From Butyrivibrio sp. (GTDB taxonomy: Bacteria > Bacillota_A > Clostridia > Lachnospirales > Lachnospiraceae), in NCBI RefSeq assembly GCF_024699075.1, contig NZ_JAILQF010000247.1, positions 1 to 12,721 of the forward strand: a DNA stretch of 12,721 bases. The letters run 5' to 3'. Shown here in pieces: positions 6,740 to 12,721 of this stretch (the first letter of the stretch is position 1; every line of letters starts with the position of its first letter). Below the pieces are notes generated by a model. That model was not told the origin of the DNA. It did no database searches and was given only the letters and a program-made list of their open reading frames with translations. A program made the position numbers and the translations under genes.

Positions 6740-7609
6740 GTGAAACATAGAAAAAAGATTATTACAAATAAATCATTTGCAGCAATGTGGGATGCTTCCT
6801 CAAAGGCAAAGTCTTATAGAGAACTATGCAGTATGGCATATGAAAGCAAGTATTTTAATCCTAAATATCTTGAAAAGAACAGTGGTATTGGTATTGAGGA
6901 ATTCTATACTGCTTTGGAAAAAGTATACGAAGCATATAATACTTCTTTTTTTAATATAATGGAAAAGGCAGAGATATCAAATAGCGGACTTAGAGACTGC
7001 TTCTGTATTCCGGAAAAATCAATTGAGGCATGGAAGAGCGGAAGAAACAAATGTCCGGATTATATCAGACTTATGCTTTTAAGGTATTATCATCTTATAA
7101 ATCTTGGTAAATACATCTACACAGAAGAATACGAGAATTACCTTAATAGTATACCAAAAGTATATGTAGAATCTGAAAAGGATAAGGATAAAAAAGTAAA
7201 AAGAAGTAATTCTGAAAAAGATAAGGATCAAAAAGTAAGAGGAAGTAATTATGAAAAAGATAATGATCAAAAAGTAAGAAAAAGTTATTCTGAAAAAGAT
7301 AATAATAGAAAAAATACAGATGTAAACATATTGAGCGACGAAACACTACGCCTTGCAAAACATAATACTAAAGAGGATAAAGAAGAATACATTATTAAAG
7401 AAAATGAAAACATTAAAGAAAATGAAAACATTAAAGAAAATGAAGATTATAAAGATGATGAATTTTATGATCTTATAAACAGAATTCCATCAGTTAAATA
7501 CGATCTTGATAATGACAGAGAAACAAAAAATAAAAAGAAAAATAATAGCATAGTAAATAAAACAAATTACCTGGATGATATTTTAAAAAGCCGAAAGAAT
7601 AAAGAATAA
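6740..7609 (+). CDS. Hypothetical protein: HTH-like N-terminus, repeat-rich charged tail
   Basis: This is a 289-residue protein I do not recognise. The start is GTG at 6740, supported by GAGGTG at 6727-6732. The N-terminal half (1-140) is a compact helical region. Residues about 72-119 follow the pattern of a degenerate XRE-like helix-turn-helix, with IPEKSIEAWKSGRNKCPDYI at 90-109 matching the common 'IP.RT.E.W..G.R.P..Y' core. The tail is very rich in Lys, Glu, Asn and Asp and probably disordered. It has four tandem 13-residue units (145 to about 194, SEKDKDQKVRGSN type) and three 6-residue units IKENEN (219-236). No signal peptide or membrane segment is seen. It stands alone among non-coding repeats and ends at a probable terminator (7719-7760). 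A DNA-binding role is a guess from the N-terminus; the tail's function is unknown. Confidence 0.7.
   Translation: MKHRKKIITNKSFAAMWDASSKAKSYRELCSMAYESKYFNPKYLEKNSGIGIEEFYTALEKVYEAYNTSFFNIMEKAEISNSGLRDCFCIPEKSIEAWKSGRNKCPDYIRLMLLRYYHLINLGKYIYTEEYENYLNSIPKVYVESEKDKDKKVKRSNSEKDKDQKVRGSNYEKDNDQKVRKSYSEKDNNRKNTDVNILSDETLRLAKHNTKEDKEEYIIKENENIKENENIKENEDYKDDEFYDLINRIPSVKYDLDNDRETKNKKKNNSIVNKTNYLDDILKSRKNKE
7172..7321 (+). repeat. In-frame 39-bp tandem repeat, about four copies
   Basis: Units start at 7172, 7211, 7250 and 7289 (the last is shortened and degraded). Each encodes 13 residues of the [S/Y]EKD.DQKVR.S. type. The 39-base period is a multiple of three, so gain or loss of units would keep the reading frame. 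Confidence 0.85.
7394..7447 (+). repeat. In-frame 18-bp tandem repeat, three copies
   Basis: Three nearly identical 18-base units, ATTAAAGAAAATGAAAAC type, encode IKENEN, IKENEN and IKENED. The first two are identical, a likely site for slippage that preserves the frame. Confidence 0.88.
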
Positions 7610-7646
7610 GATCATATAATATTTGTTTAAGCTAAATATTCCTTCA

Positions 7647-7660
7647 ATGTAACATTACAT
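7647..7660. promoter_or_regulatory. Perfect 14-bp palindrome
   Basis: ATGTAACATTACAT is a perfect inverted repeat (6-2-6) about 38 bases after the stop of 6740-7609. It could be a protein-binding site or chance in AT-rich DNA; nothing else supports a role. Confidence 0.25.
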
Positions 7661-7718
7661 CCGAAAGGCAATTTCTTTGGATTTTCGATATAGAATCATT
7701 TGAAAACTGCATTGATAT

Positions 7719-7760
7719 GCGGTTTGCATTCATTTTAGTGAATACAAGCCGCTATTTTAT
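7719..7760 (+). terminator. Probable terminator of 6740-7609
   Basis: A 14-bp stem (7719-7732 with 7739-7752) has twelve Watson-Crick pairs, one G-U and one mismatch, with a 6-base loop. The tail TATTTTAT follows. It is the first strong hairpin past the stop at 7609. Confidence 0.6.
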
Positions 7761-7825
7761 TGGACAAAATTATGAATGAGTTTGATTATATTTGGGAGAC
7801 ATATGAATAATTATATATAAAAATG

Positions 7826-7925
7826 ATCAAGATAACCCATCACATTTAGGTGGTGGGAATATCTTGATTTCGGGTGCGGGGGTATAAGCCCCGTACCCGT
7901 AGAACTGCGTCAGCAGTAATTTTTA
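7826..7925 (+). ncRNA. Candidate structured RNA or element end: three tandem stem-loops
   Basis: Three hairpins follow one another with almost no spacing. The first pairs ATCAAGATA (7826-7834) with TATCTTGAT (7860-7868), continued inside by CCCATCAC (7836-7843) with GTGGTGGG (7850-7857) around a 6-base loop. The second pairs 7871-7881 with 7889-7899 (11 bp, one G-U, very GC-rich). The third pairs ACTGC (7904-7908) with GCAGT (7913-7917) and is followed by a T-run (7920-7924). No open frame crosses it. GC content is far above the flanks. It matches no RNA family I can name. A small RNA, a leader fragment or the hairpin end of a lost mobile element are all possible. Confidence 0.45.
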
Positions 7926-7961
7926 TAACGAGCAAAAAGCGAAGCGTTTGTGAGTTTAACA
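7921..7961 (+). repeat. Dispersed repeat A, copy 2
   Basis: This copy has 39 of 41 bases identical to 6398-6438, same orientation. It starts within the T-run that follows the three-hairpin element, so the two may be parts of one larger unit, although copy 1 lacks those hairpins. Confidence 0.75.
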
Positions 7962-8173
7962 TTTAAGACTGATAAAAAATATCTGTATTACTTGAAGAAG
8001 GAACAACTGAATATCTACTAAAGATGGTATTACAAGATATCAGAGTATTTACTTTCTAAAACAAAATAATAATAATCAGAGTTTAATTGTATTATTGGGC
8101 TTAGGCCCTTATTGGACTGAAGCATAAATCAGAGTTCTCGCGTCATCATAGAATTTGAAGATGGGAGCGGATA

Positions 8174-8216
8174 ATCCTGCACTCTTTGCCTTGACAAATG
8201 AGTGTGGGATTTTTTT
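8174..8216 (+). terminator. Intrinsic terminator upstream of the csoR promoter
   Basis: An 11-bp stem (8174-8184 with 8200-8210, two G-U pairs) is extended by TTTG/CAAA inside the loop and followed by seven T residues (8210-8216). It insulates the copper promoter at 8226. The transcript it ends is unclear, since no gene lies just upstream. Confidence 0.75.
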
Positions 8217-8225
8217 ATAATAATG

Positions 8226-8254
8226 TTGACACATACCCCCAAGGGGTATATTAT
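8226..8254 (+). promoter_or_regulatory. Strong sigma-A promoter of csoR-copA
   Basis: A perfect -35 TTGACA (8226-8231), a 17-base spacer and TATTAT (8249-8254, five of six matches) are present. The predicted start is near 8261, giving a leader of about 100 bases. The first CsoR operator fills the spacer and the second covers the start site. Confidence 0.88.
8233..8249. promoter_or_regulatory. CsoR operator 1 (promoter spacer)
   Basis: ATACCCCCAAGGGGTAT is a perfect 7-3-7 palindrome of the G/C-tract type known for CsoR operators (TACCC...GGGTA). It lies between the -35 and -10, so bound repressor would block polymerase. Confidence 0.88.
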
Positions 8255-8265
8255 CATATAAAGAA

Positions 8266-8282
8266 ATACCCCCAAGGGGTAT
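8266..8282. promoter_or_regulatory. CsoR operator 2 (start-site region)
   Basis: This site is identical to operator 1 across 17 bases, and both are followed by the same ATT. It starts 33 bp further on, about three helical turns, so two tetramers could sit on the same DNA face. In the transcript it would also form a hairpin in the leader. Confidence 0.88.
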
Positions 8283-8359
8283 ATTTGGAAACAGCAATAT
8301 AAATAAGATAATTAATAAGAAACTGTAAATATCTGAGTAAATTATAGAAAGAGCATGAT

Positions 8360-8731
8360 ATGGCTAAGAAAAACTGTCCACACTGTGAAGAAAATAAAGA
8401 GCAGGAGAAAATTATAGAAGAAGCAGAAGCTTCTGTTAAGAACTGCTGTATGTCTGGCAAGACCAAAGAAAGAGCAGAAAAAGAGTACAAAGATCTTATA
8501 AATCGTCTCAGCAGAATAGAAGGCCAGATAAGAGGAATAAGAGGAATGATTGAGAATGATGCATATTGCGTTGATGTCCTGACACAGGTTCAGGCAGCAA
8601 GAAGCTCTCTTAACTCCTTTTCCAAGGTACTTCTTGCTAATCATGTGAAAACCTGCGTAAAAGATGATGTAAGACAGGGATCAGATGAGAAGCTGGGTGA
8701 ACTTATAGATCTTTTACAAAAAATGATCTAA
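8360..8731 (+). CDS. csoR: CsoR-family copper-sensing repressor
   Basis: This 123-residue, all-helical repressor of the CsoR/RcnR family loses DNA affinity when it binds Cu(I). The Cu(I) ligand set of true CsoR proteins is complete: Cys70, His95 and Cys99, with the supporting Tyr69 and a Glu in the last helix (E110 or E114). RLSRIEGQIRGIRGMI (49-64) is the family's basic helix 1. Compared with typical members of 85-105 residues, it has an N-terminal extension of about 40 residues with four extra cysteines (C6, C9, C29, C30, including CPHC), which might bind metal. The first in-frame ATG with a purine-rich GAAAGAG six bases upstream was chosen. It is the first gene after the operator-bearing promoter and lies 223 bases before copA, so autoregulation with copA is expected. 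Confidence 0.92.
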   Translation: MAKKNCPHCEENKEQEKIIEEAEASVKNCCMSGKTKERAEKEYKDLINRLSRIEGQIRGIRGMIENDAYCVDVLTQVQAARSSLNSFSKVLLANHVKTCVKDDVRQGSDEKLGELIDLLQKMI

Positions 8732-8775
8732 TAAACAAAACGTAAGTATAGATAGTGAAAGTAAATATAAATTCG

Positions 8776-8890
8776 CTAAAGATAAAATCACTAAACTCAA
8801 ATTTCGCACTTTATTAACTGCCCAAGGTAATCAAATGGCGAGAAAAGTCACGAATTTATATGTGTGAAGTCACTAAAGATATAATGACTA
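8776..8890 (+). repeat. 18-base direct repeat pair flanking repeat B
   Basis: CTAAAGATAAAATCACTA (8776-8793) recurs as CTAAAGATATAATGACTA (8873-8890), 16 of 18 identical. The pair brackets repeat B copy 3. It may be an internal duplication or an insertion footprint, but it is too long for a typical target-site duplication. Confidence 0.5.
8814..8842 (+). repeat. Dispersed repeat B, copy 3
   Basis: The block begins TTAACTGCCCAAGG and matches 6542-6570 in 25 of 29 positions and 116-144 in 23 of 29. Similarity with copy 1 runs on to about 8878. It sits inside the probable csoR-copA transcript. Confidence 0.6.
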
Positions 8891-8954
8891 TAATAATGAA
8901 CAATCCTGATCCTTATTAAGAAATAGAAGTGACCAGGTATTAGAAAGGATTGTT

Positions 8955-11567
8955 ATGGATAAATACGTTGTAACAGGAATGACATGTGCGGCATGTCAGG
9001 CGCACGTAGAGAAAGCAGTAAATAGCGTGGATGGAGTAAGCTCCTGTTCAGTATCTCTTTTGACAAACTCAATGAGTGTTTCAGGATCAGCTGATTCTTC
9101 AAGCATTATAAAAGCAGTTGAAGATGCCGGTTATGGTGCAAGCATTATGGGTGAAAACAAAGGGACTTCAAAAGCATCTGCAGCAATTGCTGAAAAAGAA
9201 GAAGCTCTTATCGACAGAGAATCGCCGGTGATCAAAAAGAGGCTGATTGTTTCAATTATTTTGCTTCTGGTACTTATGTACTTTAGCATGGGTGTTTCTA
9301 TGTGGAAATGGCCGGCACCAGCTTTTATATCAGATAATATGTTGACGATCGGCATAATAGAGATGCTTTTATCCGGGCTTATTATGGTTATAAATCAAAA
9401 ATTTTTTATAAGCGGATTTAAGTCTCTTATGCATGGATCACCTAATATGGATACGCTTGTTGCGATGGGATCCGGAATATCTTTTTCCTATAGTTTTGTA
9501 ACACTGATAAGAATGAGTACAATTATGATGGAAAAAGTAAGTGACATGGATTCAATGATGGATTCAATGAAAGGTTTAATGAATGAACTGTATTTTGAAT
9601 CTGCTGCAATGATAGTTACGCTTATTACAATAGGAAAATTACTCGAAGCAATCTCAAAAGGTCGTACTACAGATGCACTTAAAAGTCTTTTAAAACTTGC
9701 TCCCAAAAAAGCAAATGTAATAAGAGATGGAAAAGAGATAACAATTGATATTGATGATCTTGAAATTGGAGAAAGCTTTGTAGTAAGGCCTGGAGAGGCG
9801 ATTCCGGTAGATGGCGTTATTATATCTGGGACTAGCGCGGTCAATGAAGCGGCTCTTACGGGTGAATCAATACCAGTTGATAAGTTTGAAGGTGATAAAG
9901 TATCAGCTGCAACCATTAATCAGTCAGGATTTATCACATGTAGAGCGACAAGGATTGGAGATGATACAACACTTGGTCAGATAATTCAGATGGTATCTGA
10001 TGCAGCATCTACGAAAGCTCCTATAGCGAGAGTTGCAGATAAGATCTCAGGTATATTCGTACCAGCTGTTTTGATTGTTGCATTCGTCGTATTTGTGATC
10101 TGGATGATACTTGGAGCCCCGATTGCTACGGCACTTACAAGAGCTATAGCTGTACTTGTAGTCAGTTGCCCGTGTGCACTTGGCCTTGCAACTCCGGTTG
10201 CAATCATGGTTGGAAGCGGAATAGGTGCAAGAAACGGTATCTTATTTAAAACTTCTGCATCTTTAGAAAATACAGGACATGTTCAGATAGTAGCAATTGA
10301 TAAGACAGGAACAATAACAGAAGGAAAACCAAAGGTTACAGATATAATAAGTGCTGACAATGTTTCTGAAGATGAACTGATGGAGTATGCATATTCTCTT
10401 GAAAAGATGAGTGAGCATCCTCTGGCAAAGGCAATTGTAGAATATGGAACAGAAAAGTCTATAAATGGGCATGAAATAAGTAATTTCGAAGAGATCCCCG
10501 GAAACGGACTTAAAGGAAGCCTTGGCAATGAAACAGTTGTAAGCGGAAACAGGAAACATGTAAGTTCATATGCTAATATTCCTGATAATATGATAAAAAA
10601 GGCAGATGAATTATCAGAAAAAGGTAGAACGCCTCTTTTCTTTGCCAAAGGAAATGAAATGCTTGGAATCGTAGCTGTAGCTGATGTAATCAAAGAAGAT
10701 TCCAAGAATGCCATCAAAGAGCTTAAGGATATGGGCATATATGTTGTAATGGTAACCGGTGACAATGAGAAGACTGCAAAGGTTATAGGCGATGAAGTAG
10801 GTGTCAATGAAGTTGTGGCCGGAGTTTTACCTGATGGTAAAGAAGCTGTTATAAAAGAGCTCATGAAAAAAGGTAAAGTTGCCATGGTTGGTGACGGAAT
10901 AAATGATGCGCCAGCCCTCACAAGAGCTGATATTGGTATAGCTATAGGAGCGGGAACGGATGTGGCAATTGATGCAGCGGATATTGTTCTTATGAAATCA
11001 GGACTTAGTGATGTAGTTGCAGCTATTCGCTTATCAAGAAGAACCCTTATTGATATATATGAAAATCTGTTTTGGGCATTTATTTATAATATATTATTGA
11101 TACCTCTAGCAGCAGGAGCTTATACCAAGCTTGGACTTAACATGAGCCCGATGTTTGGAGCAGCGGCAATGAGTATTTCAAGCTTTACAGTATGCATGAA
11201 TGCTCTTAGGCTTAATCTTATAAATATTCATGATCCATCTAAAGATAAGATGCTCAGTAATAAGATTAAAATTGATGAAAACGCGAAACTTCTGCCTGAA
11301 ATGAATAATTCTAAGGTAGATGAAATAGAAAGTACAAATCAAAAGGAGAATATTATTATGACAAAGACAATGAATATTGAAGGCATGATGTGTGAACATT
11401 GCGAAGCAACAGTAAAAAAAGCTCTTGAGAATATCGAGGGTGTAGAGATAGCTAATGTTTCACATAAGAACGGAACTGCAGTAGTAGAATTATCAGGCAA
11501 TGTAGCTGATGATGTTCTTAAGAAAACTGTGGAAGATAAGGATTATAAAGTAGTATCAATTAATTAA
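8955..11567 (+). CDS. copA: Cu(I)-exporting P1B-ATPase CopA with fused CopZ domain
   Basis: This 870-residue inner-membrane pump exports Cu(I) using ATP. In order: an N-terminal metal-binding domain (2-64) with CAAC at 11-14; transmembrane helices from about 96; the TGES actuator motif (302-305); the ion-site CPC (405-407); the phosphorylation motif DKTGT (Asp449); the nucleotide-domain His488-Pro489; TGDN (601-604); GDGINDAP (646-653); and the Cu(I)-type membrane residues YN (711-712) and M-S-I-S-S (739-743). The loop at 187-209, between two membrane helices, has eight methionines and may bind copper at the outer face. After the last helix comes a polar linker (about 760-801), then a second complete metal-binding domain with CEHC at 813-816. 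That domain has its own internal start (see 11358). It is the second gene of the copper unit after csoR and is ended by the terminator at 11598. Substrate Cu(I) is supported by the CPC/YN/MSxSS set and by csoR. Confidence 0.95.
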   Translation: MDKYVVTGMTCAACQAHVEKAVNSVDGVSSCSVSLLTNSMSVSGSADSSSIIKAVEDAGYGASIMGENKGTSKASAAIAEKEEALIDRESPVIKKRLIVSIILLLVLMYFSMGVSMWKWPAPAFISDNMLTIGIIEMLLSGLIMVINQKFFISGFKSLMHGSPNMDTLVAMGSGISFSYSFVTLIRMSTIMMEKVSDMDSMMDSMKGLMNELYFESAAMIVTLITIGKLLEAISKGRTTDALKSLLKLAPKKANVIRDGKEITIDIDDLEIGESFVVRPGEAIPVDGVIISGTSAVNEAALTGESIPVDKFEGDKVSAATINQSGFITCRATRIGDDTTLGQIIQMVSDAASTKAPIARVADKISGIFVPAVLIVAFVVFVIWMILGAPIATALTRAIAVLVVSCPCALGLATPVAIMVGSGIGARNGILFKTSASLENTGHVQIVAIDKTGTITEGKPKVTDIISADNVSEDELMEYAYSLEKMSEHPLAKAIVEYGTEKSINGHEISNFEEIPGNGLKGSLGNETVVSGNRKHVSSYANIPDNMIKKADELSEKGRTPLFFAKGNEMLGIVAVADVIKEDSKNAIKELKDMGIYVVMVTGDNEKTAKVIGDEVGVNEVVAGVLPDGKEAVIKELMKKGKVAMVGDGINDAPALTRADIGIAIGAGTDVAIDAADIVLMKSGLSDVVAAIRLSRRTLIDIYENLFWAFIYNILLIPLAAGAYTKLGLNMSPMFGAAAMSISSFTVCMNALRLNLINIHDPSKDKMLSNKIKIDENAKLLPEMNNSKVDEIESTNQKENIIMTKTMNIEGMMCEHCEATVKKALENIEGVEIANVSHKNGTAVVELSGNVADDVLKKTVEDKDYKVVSIN
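11358..11567 (+). CDS. copZ: Nested CopZ-like copper chaperone (internal start in copA)
   Basis: In the copA frame, ATG 11358 is preceded by AAAAGGAG at 11341-11348 with a 9-base gap, a site as good as or better than those of csoR and copA. The product would be 69 residues, the usual size of free CopZ/Atx1-like chaperones. It would contain exactly the ferredoxin-like domain with M-x-C-E-H-C (residues 10-15) and no linker. The same domain is residues 802-870 of CopA. Translation from here would give a free Cu(I) chaperone that loads CopA, in addition to the tethered copy. The domain is certain; separate translation is inferred. Confidence 0.6.
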   Translation: MTKTMNIEGMMCEHCEATVKKALENIEGVEIANVSHKNGTAVVELSGNVADDVLKKTVEDKDYKVVSIN

Positions 11568-11597
11568 TCCGAAAAAGTAAAAATCATACAGTAGATT

Positions 11598-11640
11598 AAA
11601 TCCCTGTACCACGTTGATTTCCTAAGGTGCAGGGATTTTT
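11598..11640 (+). terminator. Intrinsic terminator after copA
   Basis: A 13-bp stem (11598-11610 with 11626-11638, one G-U) with a 15-base loop runs into five T residues (11636-11640). It starts 31 bases past the copA stop and closes the copper unit. Confidence 0.9.
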
Positions 11641-11767
11641 GTATACAAAATTTTGGCAAATATTATTTTGAATATATATCTGAATTTTCAAATGATATAA
11701 GCCGATATACAAAATGCACGCTGATTTAATAAGGTTTTTCATTCTGCGTTGAAAGACGGAGGTAAAG

Positions 11768-12217
11768 ATGAACAAAGAGTTATATGATGCGGTTTTTGGA
11801 TACGGCGATTCTAAGATTGATCCTTTTGCAAGTACAGAAGCTGATTTTGATTCCATTGTCAAAGATATGAGACTTGGCGGATATGAGATCACTTCTCTTA
11901 ATGTAGTAGAATTTATTTTGCTTAATGAGTGTGATGTTTTAAATACTATAAAAGCAGCAATAATAGATGAATCTAAAGATCTTCCAAATAGAGAAGATTA
12001 TTGCAGGCAGAATTATGGTATTTCTTTTAAAGAATTGTTTGCACTTGAGCCAAAGACTGATATTGAGTGGGATATCAAGAGCGGAAGTGTAATAATATTC
12101 TTATCAGGTGAGGCACAGTTTAAAGAAGATGCTTATATGAAGGTGTTTGGATCTGCTTTGCAGGAGTTCTGTACTAAAACAGGCTTTACTTATGTGAAAT
12201 TGGGTGAGACAATGTAA
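11768..12217 (+). CDS. Hypothetical 149-residue soluble protein
   Basis: I do not recognise this protein. It is acidic, with no signal peptide, no membrane segment and no evident catalytic motif. It reads as a mixed alpha/beta fold, with an N-terminal helix, a hydrophobic VVEFILL stretch (47-53), and predicted strands around SGSVIIFLSG (105-114) and TGFTYVKLG (138-146). The ATG is well supported by GGAGGT at 11758-11763. It begins about 130 bases after the copA terminator, so it belongs to a separate transcript. The next gene starts 55 bases after its stop with no terminator between, suggesting a shared operon and possibly a shared process. No function can be offered. Confidence 0.75.
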   Translation: MNKELYDAVFGYGDSKIDPFASTEADFDSIVKDMRLGGYEITSLNVVEFILLNECDVLNTIKAAIIDESKDLPNREDYCRQNYGISFKELFALEPKTDIEWDIKSGSVIIFLSGEAQFKEDAYMKVFGSALQEFCTKTGFTYVKLGETM

Positions 12218-12272
12218 TTGGTAATACGTACTTTCTTTATCTAAAAAATAATCATCAGGAGGGAGAAGGGTT

Positions 12273-12721
12273 ATGGCTGATGTAGATGAGAGCACGTTGT
12301 CTGAAAATGAGATACTAACACAGATTCGAGATTTTGAAGAAAAGCAGCTAAAGGTTGCAAAGCGAACATCAAATTTACTGCTTGCAATGACTGTAATTAT
12401 TTTAGTTGCAGTAGTAATCATGGTTCCTGCAATGCTTAAGACTATGAGTAAAGTATCAACAACTGTTGATAAAGCAAACAGTTCGCTTGACGAAATCACA
12501 ACTACCGTTCAAAAGGCTCAGACTACTCTTGAAGGAATTGATGAAATGTCGCAAAATGCAAGCCTTGCTGCAAGTAACATGAATCAGTTTATGGAAGAAA
12601 ATTCCGAGTCTTTGACAGAATCAATTAAGGCTATGTCAGAGGTTGACTTTGAGGGACTGGATCAGGCTATAGAGGATTTGCAGACTGCAGTAGGTCCTAT
12701 GGCCGAAATGGCTAAGATTTT
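12273..12721 (+). CDS. Membrane-anchored coiled-coil protein (partial, cut by window end)
   Basis: The frame is open from ATG 12273 to the window end, giving 149 codons without a stop. The start has AGGAGGGAG at 12257-12265. Seen: a charged cytoplasmic N-terminus (1-33), one strong transmembrane helix (about 35-54, LLLAMTVIILVAVVIMVPAM), then a long Ser/Thr/Glu-rich segment with heptad-like spacing (about 60-149) that is probably a coiled coil outside the membrane. This resembles the membrane-proximal part of methyl-accepting or DUF948-like proteins, but no HAMP or signalling domain is visible in the part present. It probably shares a transcript with 11768-12217. The function depends on the missing C-terminus. 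Confidence 0.8.
   Translation, partial: MADVDESTLSENEILTQIRDFEEKQLKVAKRTSNLLLAMTVIILVAVVIMVPAMLKTMSKVSTTVDKANSSLDEITTTVQKAQTTLEGIDEMSQNASLAASNMNQFMEENSESLTESIKAMSEVDFEGLDQAIEDLQTAVGPMAEMAKI

Larger units (their letters stand above)
7610..8225. other. Long non-coding stretch with hairpins and a repeat
   Basis: No gene of credible length or with a ribosome binding site is found in these 616 bases. In order they hold a perfect palindrome (7647-7660), a terminator-like hairpin (7719-7760), a three-hairpin element (7826-7917), repeat A copy 2 (7921-7961), a small GGGC/GCCC hairpin near 8096-8107, and a strong terminator (8174-8216). The section 7962-8095 shows nothing clear. A short frame ending at about 8174 could be the remnant of a gene but is too short to judge. 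Confidence 0.6.
8732..8954. other. csoR-copA intergenic with repeats
   Basis: No terminator or gene is seen, so csoR and copA are probably co-transcribed. It holds repeat B copy 3 (8814-8842) and a flanking pair of 18-base direct repeats. The copA Shine-Dalgarno AGAAAGGA is at 8942-8949. Confidence 0.5.

Noticed and set aside
7803..7820. Five-codon leader peptide (ATG after GGGAG) before the three hairpins
   Set aside because: It is too short to judge, no regulated gene follows the hairpins closely, and such matches are common by chance.
7871..7899. GC-rich hairpin as group II intron domain V
   Set aside because: It lacks the AGC triad, the bulge and the GNRA-type loop expected there, and no intron protein is nearby.
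8776..8890. 18-base direct repeats as target-site duplications of an insertion
   Set aside because: They are longer than usual duplications, imperfect, and the 79 bases between them have no terminal inverted repeats.
9488..10921. Long minus-strand open frames (142 and 212 codons) opposite copA
   Set aside because: They lie wholly inside a well-conserved gene, lack ribosome binding sites and show no family features; they mirror copA codon bias.

Overview
The window is AT-rich DNA whose products look like those of an anaerobic Firmicute of the Lachnospiraceae (Butyrivibrio or Pseudobutyrivibrio type). The assignment rests on protein style, on a PgcA-type phosphohexomutase and on a copper ATPase carrying a C-terminal CopZ-like domain. 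It is an inference from memory, not a database result. No rRNA, tRNA, CRISPR array or intact insertion sequence was seen.

Layout. Positions 1-2220 hold a leftward parA-parB partition operon (start/stop overlap TAATG) that ends at a perfect two-way hairpin terminator (237-272). The operon reads from an extended -10 promoter near 2260. Just upstream lies a 68-bp dyad (2336-2403) with two CACGGTG cores, the best candidate centromere or operator. A rightward gene of unknown function (2539-3210) follows. It converges, with a 4-bp stop overlap, on a GTG-started membrane protein with an HELSH zinc-protease motif (DUF3810-like, 3207-4337). That gene diverges from pgcA (4481-6241) across back-to-back promoters.

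Positions 6242-8225 are mostly non-coding accessory sequence around one odd gene (6740-7609): a weak helix-turn-helix N-terminus followed by a charged tail of 13-residue and 6-residue tandem repeats. Two short dispersed repeat families occur here and elsewhere in the window. A compact run of three stem-loops (7826-7917) is the strongest candidate for an undescribed RNA or mobile-element end.

Positions 8226-11641 are a copper-resistance unit: a consensus promoter with two identical CsoR operators 33 bp apart, csoR, then copA, ended by a strong terminator. CopA carries at its C-terminus a 69-residue CopZ-like domain with its own in-frame Shine-Dalgarno and ATG, so free chaperone and fused ATPase may both be made. 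In the expected circuit CsoR represses until Cu(I) binds it, CopA exports Cu(I), and CopZ delivers it. The window ends with two unrecognised genes in likely operon order: a 149-residue soluble protein and a cut-off membrane-anchored coiled-coil protein.

The most notable points are the ParA P-loop, where the catalytic lysine is arginine; the dyad upstream of parA; the nested copZ start inside copA; and the three-hairpin element at 7826-7917.
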